Of a stretch of 64,000 bases of DNA, positions 22,471-36,600 are shown in pieces. Numbering within the stretch: the first letter of the stretch is position 1; each line of letters opens with the position of its first letter. The DNA is taken from assembly GCF_016545825.1 (NCBI RefSeq), contig NC_052619.1, forward strand, positions 9,315,501 through 9,379,500, written 5' to 3'. The notes beneath the pieces are model-generated. The model worked only from the letters and a program-made list of their open reading frames with translations. It had not been told where the DNA came from and did no database searches. The position numbers were made by a program, and so were the translations under genes. Source of the stretch: Eucalyptus grandis (Eukaryota > Streptophyta > Magnoliopsida > Myrtales > Myrtaceae).

Positions 22471-25400
22471 TAAAGTGGTATCTTGACAGTGGATGCTCAA
22501 GACACATGACAGAGACTCAAATTGTTTTATAAAGTTTGCTCAAGTAAATGGTGGAAAAGTTTCATTTGGAGGAAACAAAGCAAAGGAAGTATTGTGGGAT
22601 TTGGAATTGTGAAAATTGAAATCTCACAATAAGTAATGTTTCCTTAGTGGAAGGACTCAATTACAATCTTCTCAAAGATTAGTCAATTGTGTGATACTGG
22701 TTTCAAGATCTTCTTTCAAGAAGGAATATGTTCGGAATTAGTAAAGACTCTACTTAGTCTTTCATGGGTCGAAGACATGGAAACATCTATCTTCTGGATG
22801 TGAAACCAAATGAATTGCAATGTTTTATCTCAATTCAAGACGAAGCAAGCTTATGGCACAGAAAGCTTGGTCATGTCAACATGAAGCAATTAGCCAAAAT
22901 CTCATCAAAGCAACTTGTTCGAGGACTACCCAAATTACCTTATCAAAAGACCGATCCATGCACTCCATGTATTCCGGGGAAAGCAGGTAAGAAATTCATT
23001 TAAGCCAATAAATCATGTCTCTACTAATCATGTACTACAGTTGCTGCATATGGATCTCTTCGGACCAACCAGAACACAGAGTATTGGAGGTAAGAAATAT
23101 TGCCTAGTAATTGTGGACGATTACTCCCGTTTTACTTGGGTATATTTCCTTGCAAGGAAGTCCGAAACCTTCTCGTATTTTGAAAAATTTGCTAAAAAGG
23201 TTCAAAATGAAAAATGATGTGTCATCTCAAGTATAATAACAGATCATGGAGGTGAATTTGAAAATCAAGATTTTACAAAATTTTGTGATGAATCTGGCTT
23301 TAATCACGTGTTCTCCTCTCCATATACTCCTCAACAAAATGGAGTTGTGGAAAGAAAGAACAGATCTCTTCAAGAAATGGCTAGAACTCTTTAATTGAAA
23401 GCAAGATTTCTTCACGATTTTGGGCTGAAGTCGTTTCAACAGCATGCTATATCATCAATAGAGTCTTCTTAAGACCTATTCTAGAGAAAACCCCTTATGA
23501 GTTATTCAAAGATAAGAAGCCTATTGTTTCATACTTTCATGTTTTCGGTTGCAAATGTTTTATATTGAAAAATGCAAAAGATCGAGTTGGTAAGTTTGAA
23601 GAAAGATCGATGAAGGTATCTTCCTTGGATATTCTACATCAAGCAAAGCCTTCAGAGTCTATAACAAGAAGAGCCAGCCTGTGGAGGAGTCAATGAATGT
23701 CAAATTTCAAGACTCAAAGCAAGATGAATCAAGTCGACTCATCAAGAAGAGTCCGAACCGTTCCGCACCTTCCAAAGCTTACAACTCAAGAAGCATCTCG
23801 ACTCACTGAAAACCAGCATCGGGATGTTCGTGAAGATCCAAACAAAGAGAGATCATCAACCAGACAAATCAACAAGTAACTGGAAGCATAAGTCCAAGTC
23901 ATCCCAAAGATCTTATAATCGGCGAAATTAATGAAGGAATTCGCACTGATCCAAAAGGCGAGAAGAGTCTAGTGCCGTGGCTCTCGTTTCTGAAATTGAA
24001 CCAAAAAGCATAGAAGAAGCTTTATCCGATGAAAGCTGGATTGAAGCTATGCAAGAAGAGTTCAGACAGTTCAACATTAATGATGTCTGGGAAATGACAT
24101 CCAAACCAAAAGGTAAAACTGTTATTGGAGATAAATGGGTGTTCAGAAACAAGATGAATGAGAAAGGAAAAGTCGTACGAAACAAAGCAAGACTCGTGGC
24201 CAAGGGATATACGCAAGAAGAAGGAATAGATTATGATGAGACTTACGCTCCAAAGAGCAAGGTTAGAAGCTATTCGACTATTACTTGCGTTTGCTTGTTA
24301 TAAGAATTTCAGGTTATTCCAAATGGACGTCAAAAGCGCCTTCCTAAATGGATTTATCCATGAGGAAGTTTATGTGGAACAACCACCAGGGTTTGAAGAC
24401 CCAAAGAAGCGGACTCGCCTTCGACCGAAAAAGGCTTTGTATGGTTTAAAGCAAGCACCTCGAGCTTGGTACGACAGATTAAGTAAGTTCTTAATACAAA
24501 ATGGTTTTGTCAAAGGTAAAGTAGATACGACTTTATTTATCAAAAAGGAAAACAAAAGTTTCTTACTTGTTCAAATATATGTGGATGACATTATTTTTGG
24601 ATCCTCTAATGAAAATCTGGCAAGAAATTTTCTAAGTCTATGTGGATGAGTTTGAAATGAGTATGATGGGAGAGTTAACATTCTTTCTTGGTCTTCAAGT
24701 AAAACAATTGAAGGAATGAACTTTTATTTATCAAGAAAAATATGTTAATGATCTTGTCAAAAGATTTGACTGAAAAGTGCAAAAGACCGACATACCGATG
24801 TCAAGTTCTTTGAAGATAGACAAAGATGAAGAAGGGAAGAAAGTTGATCAAAAGCTGTACAGAGCATCATTGGTTCACTTCTTTATCTTACCGCTTCTAG
24901 ACCTCGACATTTTGTTGAGTGTTTGCATCCGTGCTAGGTTTCAATCGATCCTAGAGAATCCCATCTCAAAGGCTGTGAAACGCATCATTAAATACGTTGC
25001 TTCATCAGCAAGCACGGTCTTTGGTATCCTAAGAAGGAGACTTTAATCTTCCGGGATATTCACGACGCAGATCCGGCCGGCTGCGAGTTGATAGAAAGAG
25101 CACTTCAGAACTTGCAAGTTGCTTGGAAGGTGATGTGTCTTGGTTTTCAAGGAAACAAAGCATTGTGTCTCTTTCAACAACAAAAGCAGAGTATGTAGCC
25201 CTTGGAAGCTGCTGTTCGCAAATTCTATGGATAAAATAGCAGCTAAGAGACTTTGAAATTGAAGACTCATGCACAGAGATTAATTGCGACAACACCAGCG
25301 CTATCAACCTCACCAAAATCCAATTCTCCATTCAAGAGCAAAGCATATAGAGATTCGACATCACTTTATTAGAGACCATGTTCAAAATGGAGATGTTTCA

Positions 25401-25523
25401 ATTCAATTTGTTGACTCAAAGAATCAACTAGCGGATATATTCACAAAGCCTTTGGAGAAAAATCAATTTGAGTCTATACGTTCCAGACTCAACATTTTGA
25501 GGTATGAGGACATCAAAGTCTAA
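22471..25523 (+). pseudogene. pol of element 2 (frameshifted)
   Basis: Copia domain order is kept: protease (TGGTATCTTGACAGTGG), pre-integrase (LWHRKLGHVNM), integrase core (DLFGPTRTQS, VIVDDYSRFTWVYF), reverse transcriptase ([36 protein letters not shown]) and RNase H (HIEIRHHFIRDHV), ending TAA at 25521-25523. Multiple frame changes and stops interrupt it, for example TGA at 23215 in the integrase. Confidence 0.88.
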
Positions 25524-25956
25524 AGACTTTCAAACTCAGTCTTACAAGACTTTATCTTAAAGATAGTCTTGGTACGACCGTCAGACTGTAAGTCATTCTC
25601 TCTTTTGAATCTCATCTTGAAAAGGTACGATCGTCAGACTGTGTTTAAATTGTTGCTATATTTAATTGACGTAAATATTGCATCGTTTCATTTTCAAAAA
25701 GGAAGTTATTTTTGAAATGGCTATTTTTGCGGAAAAAGACAGTTATTTTGAAAATGCATTTTTTTTTATTTCCTTTGTGACGGTTCGTTTATTCCTCTTT
25801 TTAACCGATCGTGCACTGTCGATTCCTCTTCACTTTACTCTCAAAAACCCTAGAAAGCATCGATCCTCCATTCCCATTTGTCTTCCTCGTTTAATCCTCA
25901 AAAGTTGTCATCTTTCCCGGGAAAGTCAAGCAAGGAATCTTCCAAAACCGAGAAAG

Positions 25957-28010
25957 ATGTCATCTTCAAGAAAGTCTTCGAGAATCGCAAGCAAGGGACC
26001 ACGGCAAATGAGTGAGGGGCCTACGCACTTCGATCTTACTGAAGAAGAAGTGACTCCAGAACAGCAAGCGAGCCCACAACATTCTCAGCAGCGTCATTCT
26101 CCTCCATCTAGTCCTCAAGGCGTTGATCATCAACAACAGAAGAAATCATCGAGGATGCAGACTTATAAGAGTTCAAAAGCCCGCTTATATTTACCGCTTA
26201 TATCGTGCCTTAAAAGGAATTCGTACTCCTTTGAACTACATTGATGATTTTCTTAAAGACAAAGGACATGGGAACGAATAAATCTTTCGCGAAAAATGGA
26301 AAGTTTGGGAATTGCTCGAAAAGGGGTGGCCGAGGAAACCCTTGCAAATATCCCAAGTGATCCTCGTGGACTGGGGCCGAATCGTAGATGGGAATGATGA
26401 TGACAAATTGTACAATCAATTTCAACCAAAAATGGGTGTTGCGGTTGAAAATCAAGGAAAAATGGGAGATTTGTTCAGATCGAAGGAGCAAAAGGATCTG
26501 TACTCAAAATTGCTGAAGCGTGGGGTAATAAACCCTAGGAGTGTGGATTTTGATTTTCTGGATGCTATGAATGTGAACTTGAGGGAAAAGTTCAGTTATC
26601 TTCAACTTGAAAAGTTCTGCTCTGACTCTCTGAGGCCTATGCTGAATTAACCGCATATTTCTATTCAAATCTAAGCTTTTTAGATGCGAATAGATTCTCT
26701 TTCAGCGTTAAAGACCAAGACTTTGTTGTAGATATGAATATGCTGGCAGATATGTTAGAAGTTGAAAGAGGAAGATATCAACCAATCAAAGTTTTCATTG
26801 CTCGGGCCACACTTGAACTGGTGAAGGACAGGAGAACAGATGAAAAGATCACCTACTTAAGGATGGGTGCATTCAACATCTTGCTTCACAAGATTGCGAT
26901 TAATTGCCTCCGACCGAAATCAACTTCCAAGACTGATGTTTCAAGTTCAGAGGCAAAGCTGATGTATGCCATCCTCTTTGGGGAAAGGTTTTCTCTCCCT
27001 CACACTGTTATGTTTCACATGTATAGAGCAATGATGAAGGACAGAGGTCAACTTCCTTACCCAAGCCTTGTTACGAAGTTATTCAGACATCTTAATATTC
27101 AGCCTCCGCAAATCTTTTGTGTTCGACCATGCGATCATATGGTGGTAGGACTGAAAATGGTGACCAAAATGTATCTGAAAGAACTGAGCAAGGAGTTGGA
27201 GAAATTCAAGGAGAAGACTCCTGCAAAATCTCATCAAATCTCTTCTGCAGCTAAAAGAAAAGGGAAGGAGCCCATGGTTGCTCCATCCAAGAGAAGAAGA
27301 GCTCTCCTCGTTGAGGATGAAGATGATGAGGAAGACATCACCATCTCTGCATTGGCTTTGAAGAATTTAAGTCAGTCTGTTCCACGTAAAAGAATCGGAA
27401 CAAATGACGAAAGAAGCAGAGGAGAAGGAAGAAGAAGAAATAGAAGCTGAAAAAGAAACAGAGGAGGAAAGACCTAAAGAAGAAAGAAGAGAAGAAGGAG
27501 AACCTGAGGAACACTCTTCTCCACCTGTAGGCATGGAAACAGGGGGAGATCAGGAGAAAGGAGTGAAGTCTTCATATCCTGATGCAAGTGAAGGAGTCGC
27601 CGCTCACCCAGACCCAAAGGATGTTTATGCCTCTCAATTTCCAGAGGAAGGTCATGAAGTTTCATCGCCAAACCCGCGAGATTATGCTGATCTACCATCG
27701 TCGCATTTACTCCATCGATCGAGCCGAAGCAAGTACTGCGATAATGGAGCAGATTTTCGCAGAATCATGGATATTCTCTTGGAGATGCGAGGTCAAATTT
27801 ATGCCTTGGGATGTGAAGTTCAAAGCTTGAAGAATGAAGGTCAAGCTTCCTGTTCATTGAATGATAAAATGCAAGCCCTCTCTCGTTTAGAATCAGGCCA
27901 ATGCCAAGAGTGAGGAGATTGCACAACTAAAGGAAGACTTTAAAAGGCTGGAAGGCATCGCTCAGCCTATGGAAGATTTCCAGCTTGTCCGCGTTCCCAA
28001 GCAATCTTGA
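25957..28010 (+). pseudogene. Third ORF in envelope position, element 2 (frameshifted)
   Basis: It starts with MSSSRKSSRIAS and ends VRVPKQS at TGA 28008. The best-preserved section, 26734-27450, covers the central domain (ARATLELVKD, VMFHMYRAMMKDRGQLPYP) and a basic/acidic stretch (KRKGKEP then EDEDDEED). A Glu-rich coiled coil and a section with ILLEMRGQIYALGCEV follow. It is co-linear with element 1's third ORF, after a conserved non-coding spacer (25524-25956). Confidence 0.75.
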
Positions 28011-28034
28011 CTTCATCTCATCCTTTTAATGATG

Positions 28035-28050
28035 AAAAAAGGGGGAGAGA
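28035..28050 (+). other. Secondary polypurine tract, element 2
   Basis: AAAAAAGGGGGAGAGA directly follows the third ORF, in the same place as in elements 1 and 3. Confidence 0.6.
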
Positions 28051-28358
28051 TGCAAGATTTGAACAAAAAACTTTTCATTCATTAAAATTTTAATTGTTTG
28101 TTGGATTGTTTTGTTTGAACTCGTTTGACTTTGTTTTGTGTCCGGATGAGAACCGAACTAGACTTGGACTTGACTGCTTCTATTAACTAATATTGATATC
28201 TTATGGATGGCTTCATATATCTGGACTAACCTATTTTATGTGGTTGCAGATTCTAGTGTTATTCGTTAGCCATTTATCTCTATAAGATATGCATATGTGT
28301 TTGAGAAATGTTTGCAGGTTAAAGATATCCAAATCTGCAAGAAAGTTTTGTCACCATC

Positions 28359-28371
28359 AAAAATGGGGAGA
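28359..28371 (+). other. Polypurine tract, element 2
   Basis: AAAAATGGGGAGA lies one base before the 3' LTR. Confidence 0.85.
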
Positions 28372-28372
28372 T

Positions 28373-29268
28373 TGTTGGAGAAATCTTCTTGAAGTGTTTT
28401 GAAGTTGACAAAACGTTTCCATCGATTTAGTTCGAAGGCTTGCGGACTCGTTATTTAAAGTCCGAAGACCTCCGGACAGCGAGACTCAAGACTCAAAGTC
28501 TATCCTCATTGACAGTCTCTAATCCGTTGAAGAAAGGTTATCCGTAACTGGATGTTTCGTTAAGGATTTAACCTTATCAACGGAGAAGATCTCGTGGCTG
28601 GAGAAGACATAACGGAGTCCTTTGATTGATCGAAGATTGACTCGATAATTGAAGATCCGGTGATTGCCTAAATATTATTGGAAGGTTCTCGCTTATGGAA
28701 ACCGAGATCCCGATTGTATGGGCGAACATGATTGATGGGCTATCAACACGTTCCTTTAATAGCTTGAACAATCTTCCTAATTGATTCCGTCCAACGGGTA
28801 GATTGGAGGAATTCTTTTGGTAAGTGCCAACGGGTATGATGGCATAAAGGAGTATATAAGGAAGACAGTCTTAGTTGTTCAAGGTGTGCGCGATAGAAGA
28901 ATTCCAAAGTCTGAAGCTCCTTTTGTTTAGACAATTCCTTTGAGCGAATACTTGTATACAAAAGAGAGTCTATATTTGTGAGAAATCTTGAGGAGGTGTG
29001 GTAGAACATCTACACTGTGGAATCAAGGCAAAGCTGTGCTGTAACTTTCTTTTGTTCATAGTGGAATCCAGCCAATAGGCTGTCGGTGAAGAAGAGTGGA
29101 CGTAGGCTTGATATGCCGAACCACTATAAACCGCGTGTTCAATTTTCTCTTCTCTCAGTCTTACTTTGATTATCGTTTCCTTCAACTGTCTAGTATTGTG
29201 CAATTGTTGAAGAAAAATCTTTTATATACCTATTCACCCCCCTCTAGGTACTCATACTAGCAATATCA
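28373..29268 (+). repeat. 3' LTR of element 2
   Basis: 896 bp, bounded on the right by the TGGAC duplication. Confidence 0.94.
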
Positions 29269-29273
29269 TGGAC

Positions 29274-29802
29274 GACTATTTGAACTGGTTTGACCGCATC
29301 AGATTATCATATTAACAAATAGAAAGTCAATTCAAAAGTTTGAGTTTTTATAATGAACTATTTAATAATGGTATCAGAACTATTTAATAATAGTACCAAA
29401 CACCATTGGTGTTTGATTTATATATCAAAGGATGAATCTCATGACAAATGTGGATTCGGGGCAACCTTATTGGTTCAGTTTAGAGAAAGAAACCAAGATG
29501 AAGCTGGGCATCTAAGATTCAAGTTGAGACCTATTGATTTAGAAAAATATATATTAAAGAAGAGTATACTTAATACTGAACTCATACATGATGGAAGATT
29601 GTTGGTACACACGTGTGAATTATGTTTTAATAATCCACTCGGAGAGTATGGAACACTTAATATATTATGGTTAATCATAACTCATTCGTTTAAGTATTTG
29701 AGTAAAGGGTGAGTCGAACTAGATATATTGATAGGCTTGAACTCGGACTCTCTCATAATGATCTCTCTATCAAGCTCATGTTGTGTAATTCAATAACGGT
29801 TT
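29274..29802 (+). other. Copy C intron remnant plus start of an extra insertion
   Basis: Up to about 29316 the sequence matches the introns of copies B and D. It then departs, and the intron match resumes only at about 39598 (TTGGCTTTCTCC...TATTACCAAG). So about 490 bp here and about 235 bp at 39362-39597 look like one insertion that was later split by element 3. A 119-codon ORF at 29353 has no recognised similarity. Confidence 0.5.
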
Positions 29803-30701
29803 TGATATAGCTAGTATAAACACCTAGAGGGGGGTGAATAGGCGCACAAACAGTTTTTCTTGAATACGGAAGCAATTCTTAACAGATTGAAATACGATTG
29901 AAATAAAGAGAGTAAGGAAGAGAGAATTAAACACAGGATTTATAGTGGTTCGGCTTATTCCAAGCCTACGTCCACTCTTCCGCACTGACAGCCCACCGGC
30001 TGGATTTCACTATAATCAAAAGAGAAGTTACAGCACAGCTTTGCCTTGATTCCAAAGTGTAGATGTTCTACCACACCTCCTCAAGGTCTCTCACAAATAT
30101 AGACTCTCTTTTGTATACAAGTATTCGCTCAAGAGATTTATCTAAACAAATAGGAGCTTCAGACTTTGGAATTTTTCTATCGCGCACTCTCCTCGAACAA
30201 CTAAGAACGACTTCCTTATATACTCCTTTATGCCATCATATCCGTTGGCACTTACCAAAGGAATTCCTCCAATCTAACCGTTGGACAGAATCAATTAGGA
30301 AGATTGTTCGAGTTATTAAAGGAACATGTTGATAGCCCATCAACTCGTTTGCCCATACAATCAGGATCTCGGTTTCCATAAGTAGAACCTTCCAATAATA
30401 TATAGACAATCATCGAATCTTCAGTCATTGAATCAATCTTTGATCAATCAAAGGATTCTGATACGTCTTCTCCAGCCACGAGATCTTCTCCAGATGATAA
30501 GGTTAAATCCTGAACAAACCACTTAGTTCTGGATAACCTTTCTTCAACGGATTCGAGACTGTCAATGAGGATAGACTTTGAGTCTTGAGTCTGGCTGTCC
30601 GGAAGTCTTCGACTTTAAACCGACGAGTCCGCAGACTTTCGCACTAGACCGAAGGATACGTTTTGTCAACTTCAAAACTCTTCATGAGGATTTCTCCAAC
30701 A
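29803..30701 (-). repeat. 3' LTR of element 3
   Basis: 899 bp. In plus orientation it runs TGATATAGC...TCTCCAACA. Confidence 0.94.
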
Positions 30702-30702
30702 A

Positions 30703-30714
30703 TCTCCCCTTTTT
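30703..30714 (-). other. Polypurine tract, element 3
   Basis: TCTCCCCTTTTT on plus (AAAAAGGGGAGA on minus), adjoining the 3' LTR. Confidence 0.85.
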
Positions 30715-31027
30715 GATGGTGACAAAACCTTCCCGCAAATTTGGATAACTTTGACCCGCAAAACATTTCTCAAACACATATGCATATCTTATTGAAATAA
30801 ATGGCTAATAGAATAACACTAGATTCTCGCAACCACGAAAATAAGTTAGTCCAATATATGATTAAGCCATTCATAAGATATCAATATTGATAAATAGAAG
30901 CAGTCAAGTTAAATCCAAGTCTAGGCATCCAGACACAAAAACACAGTCAAACAGGTTCAAACCATAAACCTCAAATTTGTCCAAAAAGTTTAATGAAAGT
31001 AAAGAGTTTTTGAATCAAAATCTTGCA

Positions 31028-31042
31028 TCTCTCCCCCTTTTT
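31028..31042 (-). other. Secondary polypurine tract, element 3
   Basis: AAAAAGGGGGAGAGA on minus, in the same place as in the other two elements. Confidence 0.6.
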
Positions 31043-31073
31043 GTCATCATTGAAAAGGATGAGATGAAGTTGA

Positions 31074-33182
31074 AGAAAACTTGGGAACACGGACAAGCTG
31101 GATATCTTCCATAGATCGAACGATGCCTTCCAGCCTCTTAAAGTCTTCCTTCACTGAACAACCTCCTCACTCTTAGCATTGGCCCGATTCTCGAATAGAG
31201 AGGGCTTGCATCTTATCATTCAATGAACAGGGAAGAAGCTTGACTTTCATTCTTCAAGCTTTGAACTTCGCATCCCAATGCATAAATTTGACCTTTCATC
31301 TCCAAGAGAATGTCCATGATTCTCGCGAAAATCTGCTCCATTATCGTCCGAGTACTTGCTTCGCTCGATTCCGATGGAGTAAAAGCGACGATGGAGGTTC
31401 AAAGATAATCTCGTAGGTTTGGCGATGAAGCTTCATGACCTTCCTCCGGAAATTGAGATGCAAAACATCTTCGGGTCCGCGGTGAGCGACCGACTCCTTC
31501 ACTTTCATCTCGATATGAAGATGTCACTCCTTTTCCCGATCTCCCCGTTTCAATGCCTACGGGTGGAGAAGAGATTCCTTCAGATCTCCTTCTCTTCTTT
31601 CTTCTTCCAGTCTTGCTTGATCTCGCTTCTTGCACGTTTCTCTTTCTTCATCTTTCTTCTCATTTGCTTCTTTTTCTTCTTCTTCCTTTCCTTCCTCCTT
31701 TCTTTCTCTTTCTTCTTCCTCCTCCTCTCGCTTCTTTCGTCATTTGTTCCGAATCTTTCTGGAACAGACAACTTAAGTTCTTTAATGCCATTGCAGAGAT
31801 GGTAATGTCATCGTCATCATCTTCATCCTCAACGAGGAGAGCTCTTCTTTTCTTTGATGGAGCAGCCATGGGCTCCTTCCCTTTTCTCTTAGCAGCAGAA
31901 GAGAGTTGATGAGACTTGGCAGAGTCTTCTCCTTGAATTTCTCCAATTCCTTGCTCAGTTCCTTCGCACGCATTTTGGTCACCATTTTCAGTCCTACCAC
32001 CATTTGATCGCATGATCGAACACAAAGGATTTGTGGAGGCTGAATATTAAATGTCCGAATATCTTCGTAACAAGGCTTGGATAAGGGAGTTGACCTCTGT
32101 CCTTCATCACGCTCTATACATGTGAAACATGATAGTATGAGGGAGAGAAAACTTCTTTCCACGAGAGAGGATGGCATACACATTAGCTTTGCCTCGAGCT
32201 TGAAACATCGCTTTGGAAGTTGATTTTGGCCGAAGGCAATTAATCACAGTTTTGTGAAGCAGGATGTTGAATGCATTCATCCTTGAGTAGGTGATCTTCT
32301 CTTCTGTTTTTCTGTCCTTCACCAGTTCAAGAGTGGCCCGAGCAATGGAAACCTTAATCGGTTGATATCTCCCTCTCTCAACTTCTAACACATCAGCCAA
32401 AGATATCCATATCGACAACATAGTCTTGATCTTTAACACTGAAGGAAAATATATTCGCATCTAAAAAGTTAAGATTTGAATAGAAATACGCAGTCAGTTT
32501 AGCATAAGCCTCTGTTGAGTCATAATAGAACTTTTCCAATTGAAGATAATTGAACTTTTCCCTCAAGTTCACTTTCACAAAGATCCAGAAAAATCAAAGT
32601 CCACACTTCTAGGGTTTATTACCCCACGCTTCAGCAATTTCGAGTACGATCCTTTTGTTCCTTTGATCCGAACAAATCTCCCTTTTTCCTTGAATTTCAG
32701 CCGCAATACCCATTTTCGGTTGAAATAAACTGAACATATTGTCATCATCATTCCCATCTACAGGATTTGGCCCCCAAATACACGAGGATCACTTGGGATA
32801 TTCGCAAGGGTTTTCACCACCCCTTTACGAGCAATTCCCAAACTTTCCATTCTTTTCAGTAAAGATATATTCGTTCCTATATCCTTTTTCTTTAACAAAA
32901 TCATCAACATATTTCAAAGGAGTACGAATTCCTTTTAAAGCACGATATAGCTTATAGATAAAAGCAGTTTTTGAGTTCTTACGGTCCCGCTCGATGATTT
33001 CTTCCCGTTGAACAACGCCTTGAGGACTAGATGGTGGAGAATGACGCCGCCGAGAATGTTGTGGGCTCGGATGCCGATTTGGAGAAACTTCATCTTCCGT
33101 AAGATCAAAGTGAGTAGGCCCTTCACTCATTCTCTCGTGGTCCCCCGCTTGCGATTCTTGAGGACTTTCTTGAAAACGACAT
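31074..33182 (-). pseudogene. Third ORF in envelope position, element 3 (frameshifted)
   Basis: The Met codon at 33182-33180 corresponds to the starts in elements 1 and 2; the frame is shifted soon after. Recognisable parts in order are FIYKLYRALKGIRTPLKYV, LLKRGVINPRSVDFDF, SVKDQDYVVDMD, ARATLELVKDRK, a KGKEP/PSKKRRALL basic stretch, an acidic EDEDDDDD run and Glu/Lys coiled coil. The shared architecture across three copies argues that it is a genuine element gene. Confidence 0.75.
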
Positions 33183-33616
33183 CTTTCTCGAGTCAATGGA
33201 AGATTTCTTGCTTGACTTTCACAGAAAAGATGACAACTTTTTAAGATTGAACGAAGGAGACAAACGGAAGTGGAGGATCGATGTTTTCTAGGGTTTTGAG
33301 AGTAAAGTGAATAGAAAGGTGAAGAGTAATCGATAGTGTTCGTTCGGTTAAAAGAGAAGAAAACGAATCGTCACAAAGGAAATAAAATATGCCATTTCAA
33401 AATAACTGCCTTTATCCGAAAAATAGCTATTTCAAAAGTAACTTCCTTTTTGAAAATGAATCGTTGCAAAATTTTACGGTTAATAAATATAGCAACAATT
33501 TAAATAGAGTCTCGATGATCGTACCTTTTCAAGATAAGATTGAGAGAGAAAGACTTACACCGAAGGTTGAGACAAGACTCGTAGATAAGGTCTTATAAGC
33601 CCGAGTCTGAAGGTCT

Positions 33617-36600
33617 TTAGACTTTGATATCCTCATACCTCAAAATGTTGAGTCCGGGTCCGTATAGACTCAAATTGATTTTTGTCCAAAGGCTTTGTGA
33701 GTATATCAGCCGATTGATTCTTTGAGTCAACAAATTGAATTGAGACATCTCCATTTTGAACATGATCTCTAATGAAGTGATGTCGAATCTCTATATGCTT
33801 TGCTCTTGAGTGGAGAATTGGATTTTTGGTGAGGTTGATAGCGCCTGGTGTTGTCGCAATTAATCTCCGTGCATGAGTCTTCAATTTCAAAATCCCTTAG
33901 CTGTTGTTTTATCCATAGAATTTGTGAACAGCAGCTTCCAAGAGCTACATACTCGCTTCGTTGTTGAAAGTGACACAAGACTTTGCTTCCTAGAAAACCA
34001 AGACACTTTCGTTTCCAAGCAACCGGCAAGTTCCCGAAGTGCTCTTTCTATCAACTCGCAACCGGCTAGATTCGCGTCTCGAATAACCTAGAAGATTAAA
34101 GTCTCCTTCTTAGGATACCAAAGACCGATGCTTAATGATGAAGCGACGTATTTGATGATGCGTTTCGAAGACCGAGATGAGATTCTCTAGGATCCGATTG
34201 AAACCTGCACGATGCAAACACTCAACAAAATATCAGGTCTAGAAGCAAGAAGATAAAGAAGTGATCCGATAATGCTCCCGTGCATGCTTTTGATCAACTT
34301 TCTTCCCTTCTTCATCTTTGTCTATCTTTAAAGAACTTGACATTGGTATGTCGACCTTTTTGCAATTCTCAGCCCAAACCTTTTGACAAGATCATTAACA
34401 TATTTTTCTTGAAAGATAAAAGTTCCTTCTTTCAATTGCTTTATTTGAAGACCAAGAAAGAATGTTAATTCTCCCATCATACTCATTTCAAACTCCTCCC
34501 GCATAGACTTTGAAAATTTATTGCATGTACTTTCATTAGAGGATCCAAAAATGATATCATCTACATATATTTGAACAAGTAAGAAACTTTTGTTTTCCTT
34601 CTTGATAAATAAAGTCGTATCTACTTTACCTTTGACAAAACCATTTTGTAAAAGGAAATTACTTAACCTGTCGTACCAAGCTCGAGGTGCTTGCTTTAAA
34701 CCATACAAAGCCTTTTTCAGTCTGAAGACTGAGTCTGGCTTCTTTGGGTCTTCAAACCCTGGCGGTTGTTCCACATAAACTTCCTCATGGATAAATCCAT
34801 TTAGAAATGCGCTTTTGACGTCCATTTGGAATAACCTGAAATTCTTATAACAAGCAAACGCAAGTAATAGTCGAATAGCTTCTAACCTTGCCACTGGAGC
34901 GTAAGTCTCATCATAGTCTATTCCTTCTTCTTGCGTATATCCCTTGGCCACGAGTCTTGCTTTATTTCGTACGACTTTTCATTTCTCGTTCATCTTGTTT
35001 CGAACACCCATTTGGCTCCAATAACAGTTTTACCTTTGGTTTGGATGTCAATTTCATACATCATTTATGCTGAATTGTCTCGAGCTCTTCTTGCATAGCT
35101 TCAATCCAGCATTCATCGATAAAGCTTCTTCTATGCTCTTTGGTTCAATTTCAGAAACAAGAGCCACATCACTAGACTCTTTCGCCTTTTGATCCGGTGC
35201 GAATTCCTTCATTCATTTCGCCAATTATAAGATCTTTGGGATGACTGGATTTATGCTTCCAGTTACTTGTTGATTTGTCTGGTTGATGATCTCTTTCTTT
35301 ATTTGGATCTTCACTAACAACCTGATGCTGATTTTCCAGAGTCTGAGATGCTTCTTGAGTTGCAGACTTTGGAGGGTCTGGAGCCGGTTCAGACTCTTCA
35401 TGATGAGTCTGACTTGATTCATCTTGCGTTGAATCTCGAAATTTGACATTCATTGACTCCTCTACAGATCGACTCTTCTTGTTATAGACTCGTAAGCTTT
35501 GCTTGAAGTAGAATATCCAAGGAAGATACCTTCATCTGATCTTTCTTCAAACTTACCAACACGATCTTTTGCATTTTTCAATATGAAACATTTGCAACCA
35601 AATACATGAAAGTATGAAACAATAGGCTTCTTTTCTTTGAATAACTCATAAGGGGTTTTCTGAAGAATAGATCTTAAGAAGACTCTATTGATGATATAGC
35701 AAGCTGTTGAAACAGCCTTTCACCCAAAATCGAGAAGAAATTTTACTTTCAATTAGAAGAGTTCTAGCCATTTCTTGAAGAGATCTGTTCTTTCTTTCCA
35801 CAACCCCATTTTGCTGAGAAGTATATGGAGAAGAAAACACATGTTTACATCCAGATTCATCACAGAATTTTGTAAAATCTTGATTTTCAAATTCTCCTCC
35901 GTGATCTGTTTTTATACAAGAGATTACACATCCTTTTTCATTTTGAACCTTTTTAACAAATTTTTCAAAATACGAAAAGGTTTCGGACTTACTTGAGAGG
36001 AAATATACCCAAGTAAAACGGGAGTAATCATCAACAATTACTAGACAATACTTCTTACCTCCAATACTCTGAGTCCTGGTTGGTCCGAAGAGATCCATAT
36101 GCAACAACTGTAGTACATGTTTAGTAGAGACATAATTTATTGGTTTAAATGAATTTCTTACCGCTTTCCTGAATACATGGAGTGCATAAATCAGACTTTT
36201 GGTATGGCAATTTGGGTAGACCCGAACAAGCTGCTTTGATGAGATTTTGGCTAATTGCTTCATGTTGACATGACCAAGCTTTTTGTGCCATAAGCTTGCT
36301 TCGTCTTGAATTGAGATAAGACATTGCGATTCATTTGGTTTCACATCCGTAAGATAGATGTTTCCATGTCTTCGACCCAAAAAGATTGAGTAGAGTCTTT
36401 GCCGACTCGTAACATGTTCCTTCTTGAAAGAAGATCTTGAAACCAGTATCACACAATTGACTAATGCTGAGAAGATTGTAATTGAGTCCTTCCACCAAGG
36501 AAACATTACTTATTGTGAGAGTCCCAATTTTCACAGTTCCAAAACCCACAATACTTCCTTTGTTGTTTCCTCCAAATGAAACTTTTCCACCATTTACTTG

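Larger units (their letters stand above)
20407..29268 (+). mobile_element. Sirevirus-like Ty1/copia retrotransposon, element 2
   Basis: 8862 bp, LTRs TGTTGG...ATATCA, with a perfect 5-bp duplication TGGAC (20402-20406 and 29269-29273). It is a distinct subfamily from elements 1 and 3: its LTR reads ...AATCTTCTTGAAGTG where the others read ...AATCCTCATGAAGAG. It lies in the intron of copy C, 8 bp after the donor, in the gene's sense orientation. It is about 700 bp shorter than the other two, mainly because the gag segment flanked by splice-site consensus is absent. Confidence 0.95.
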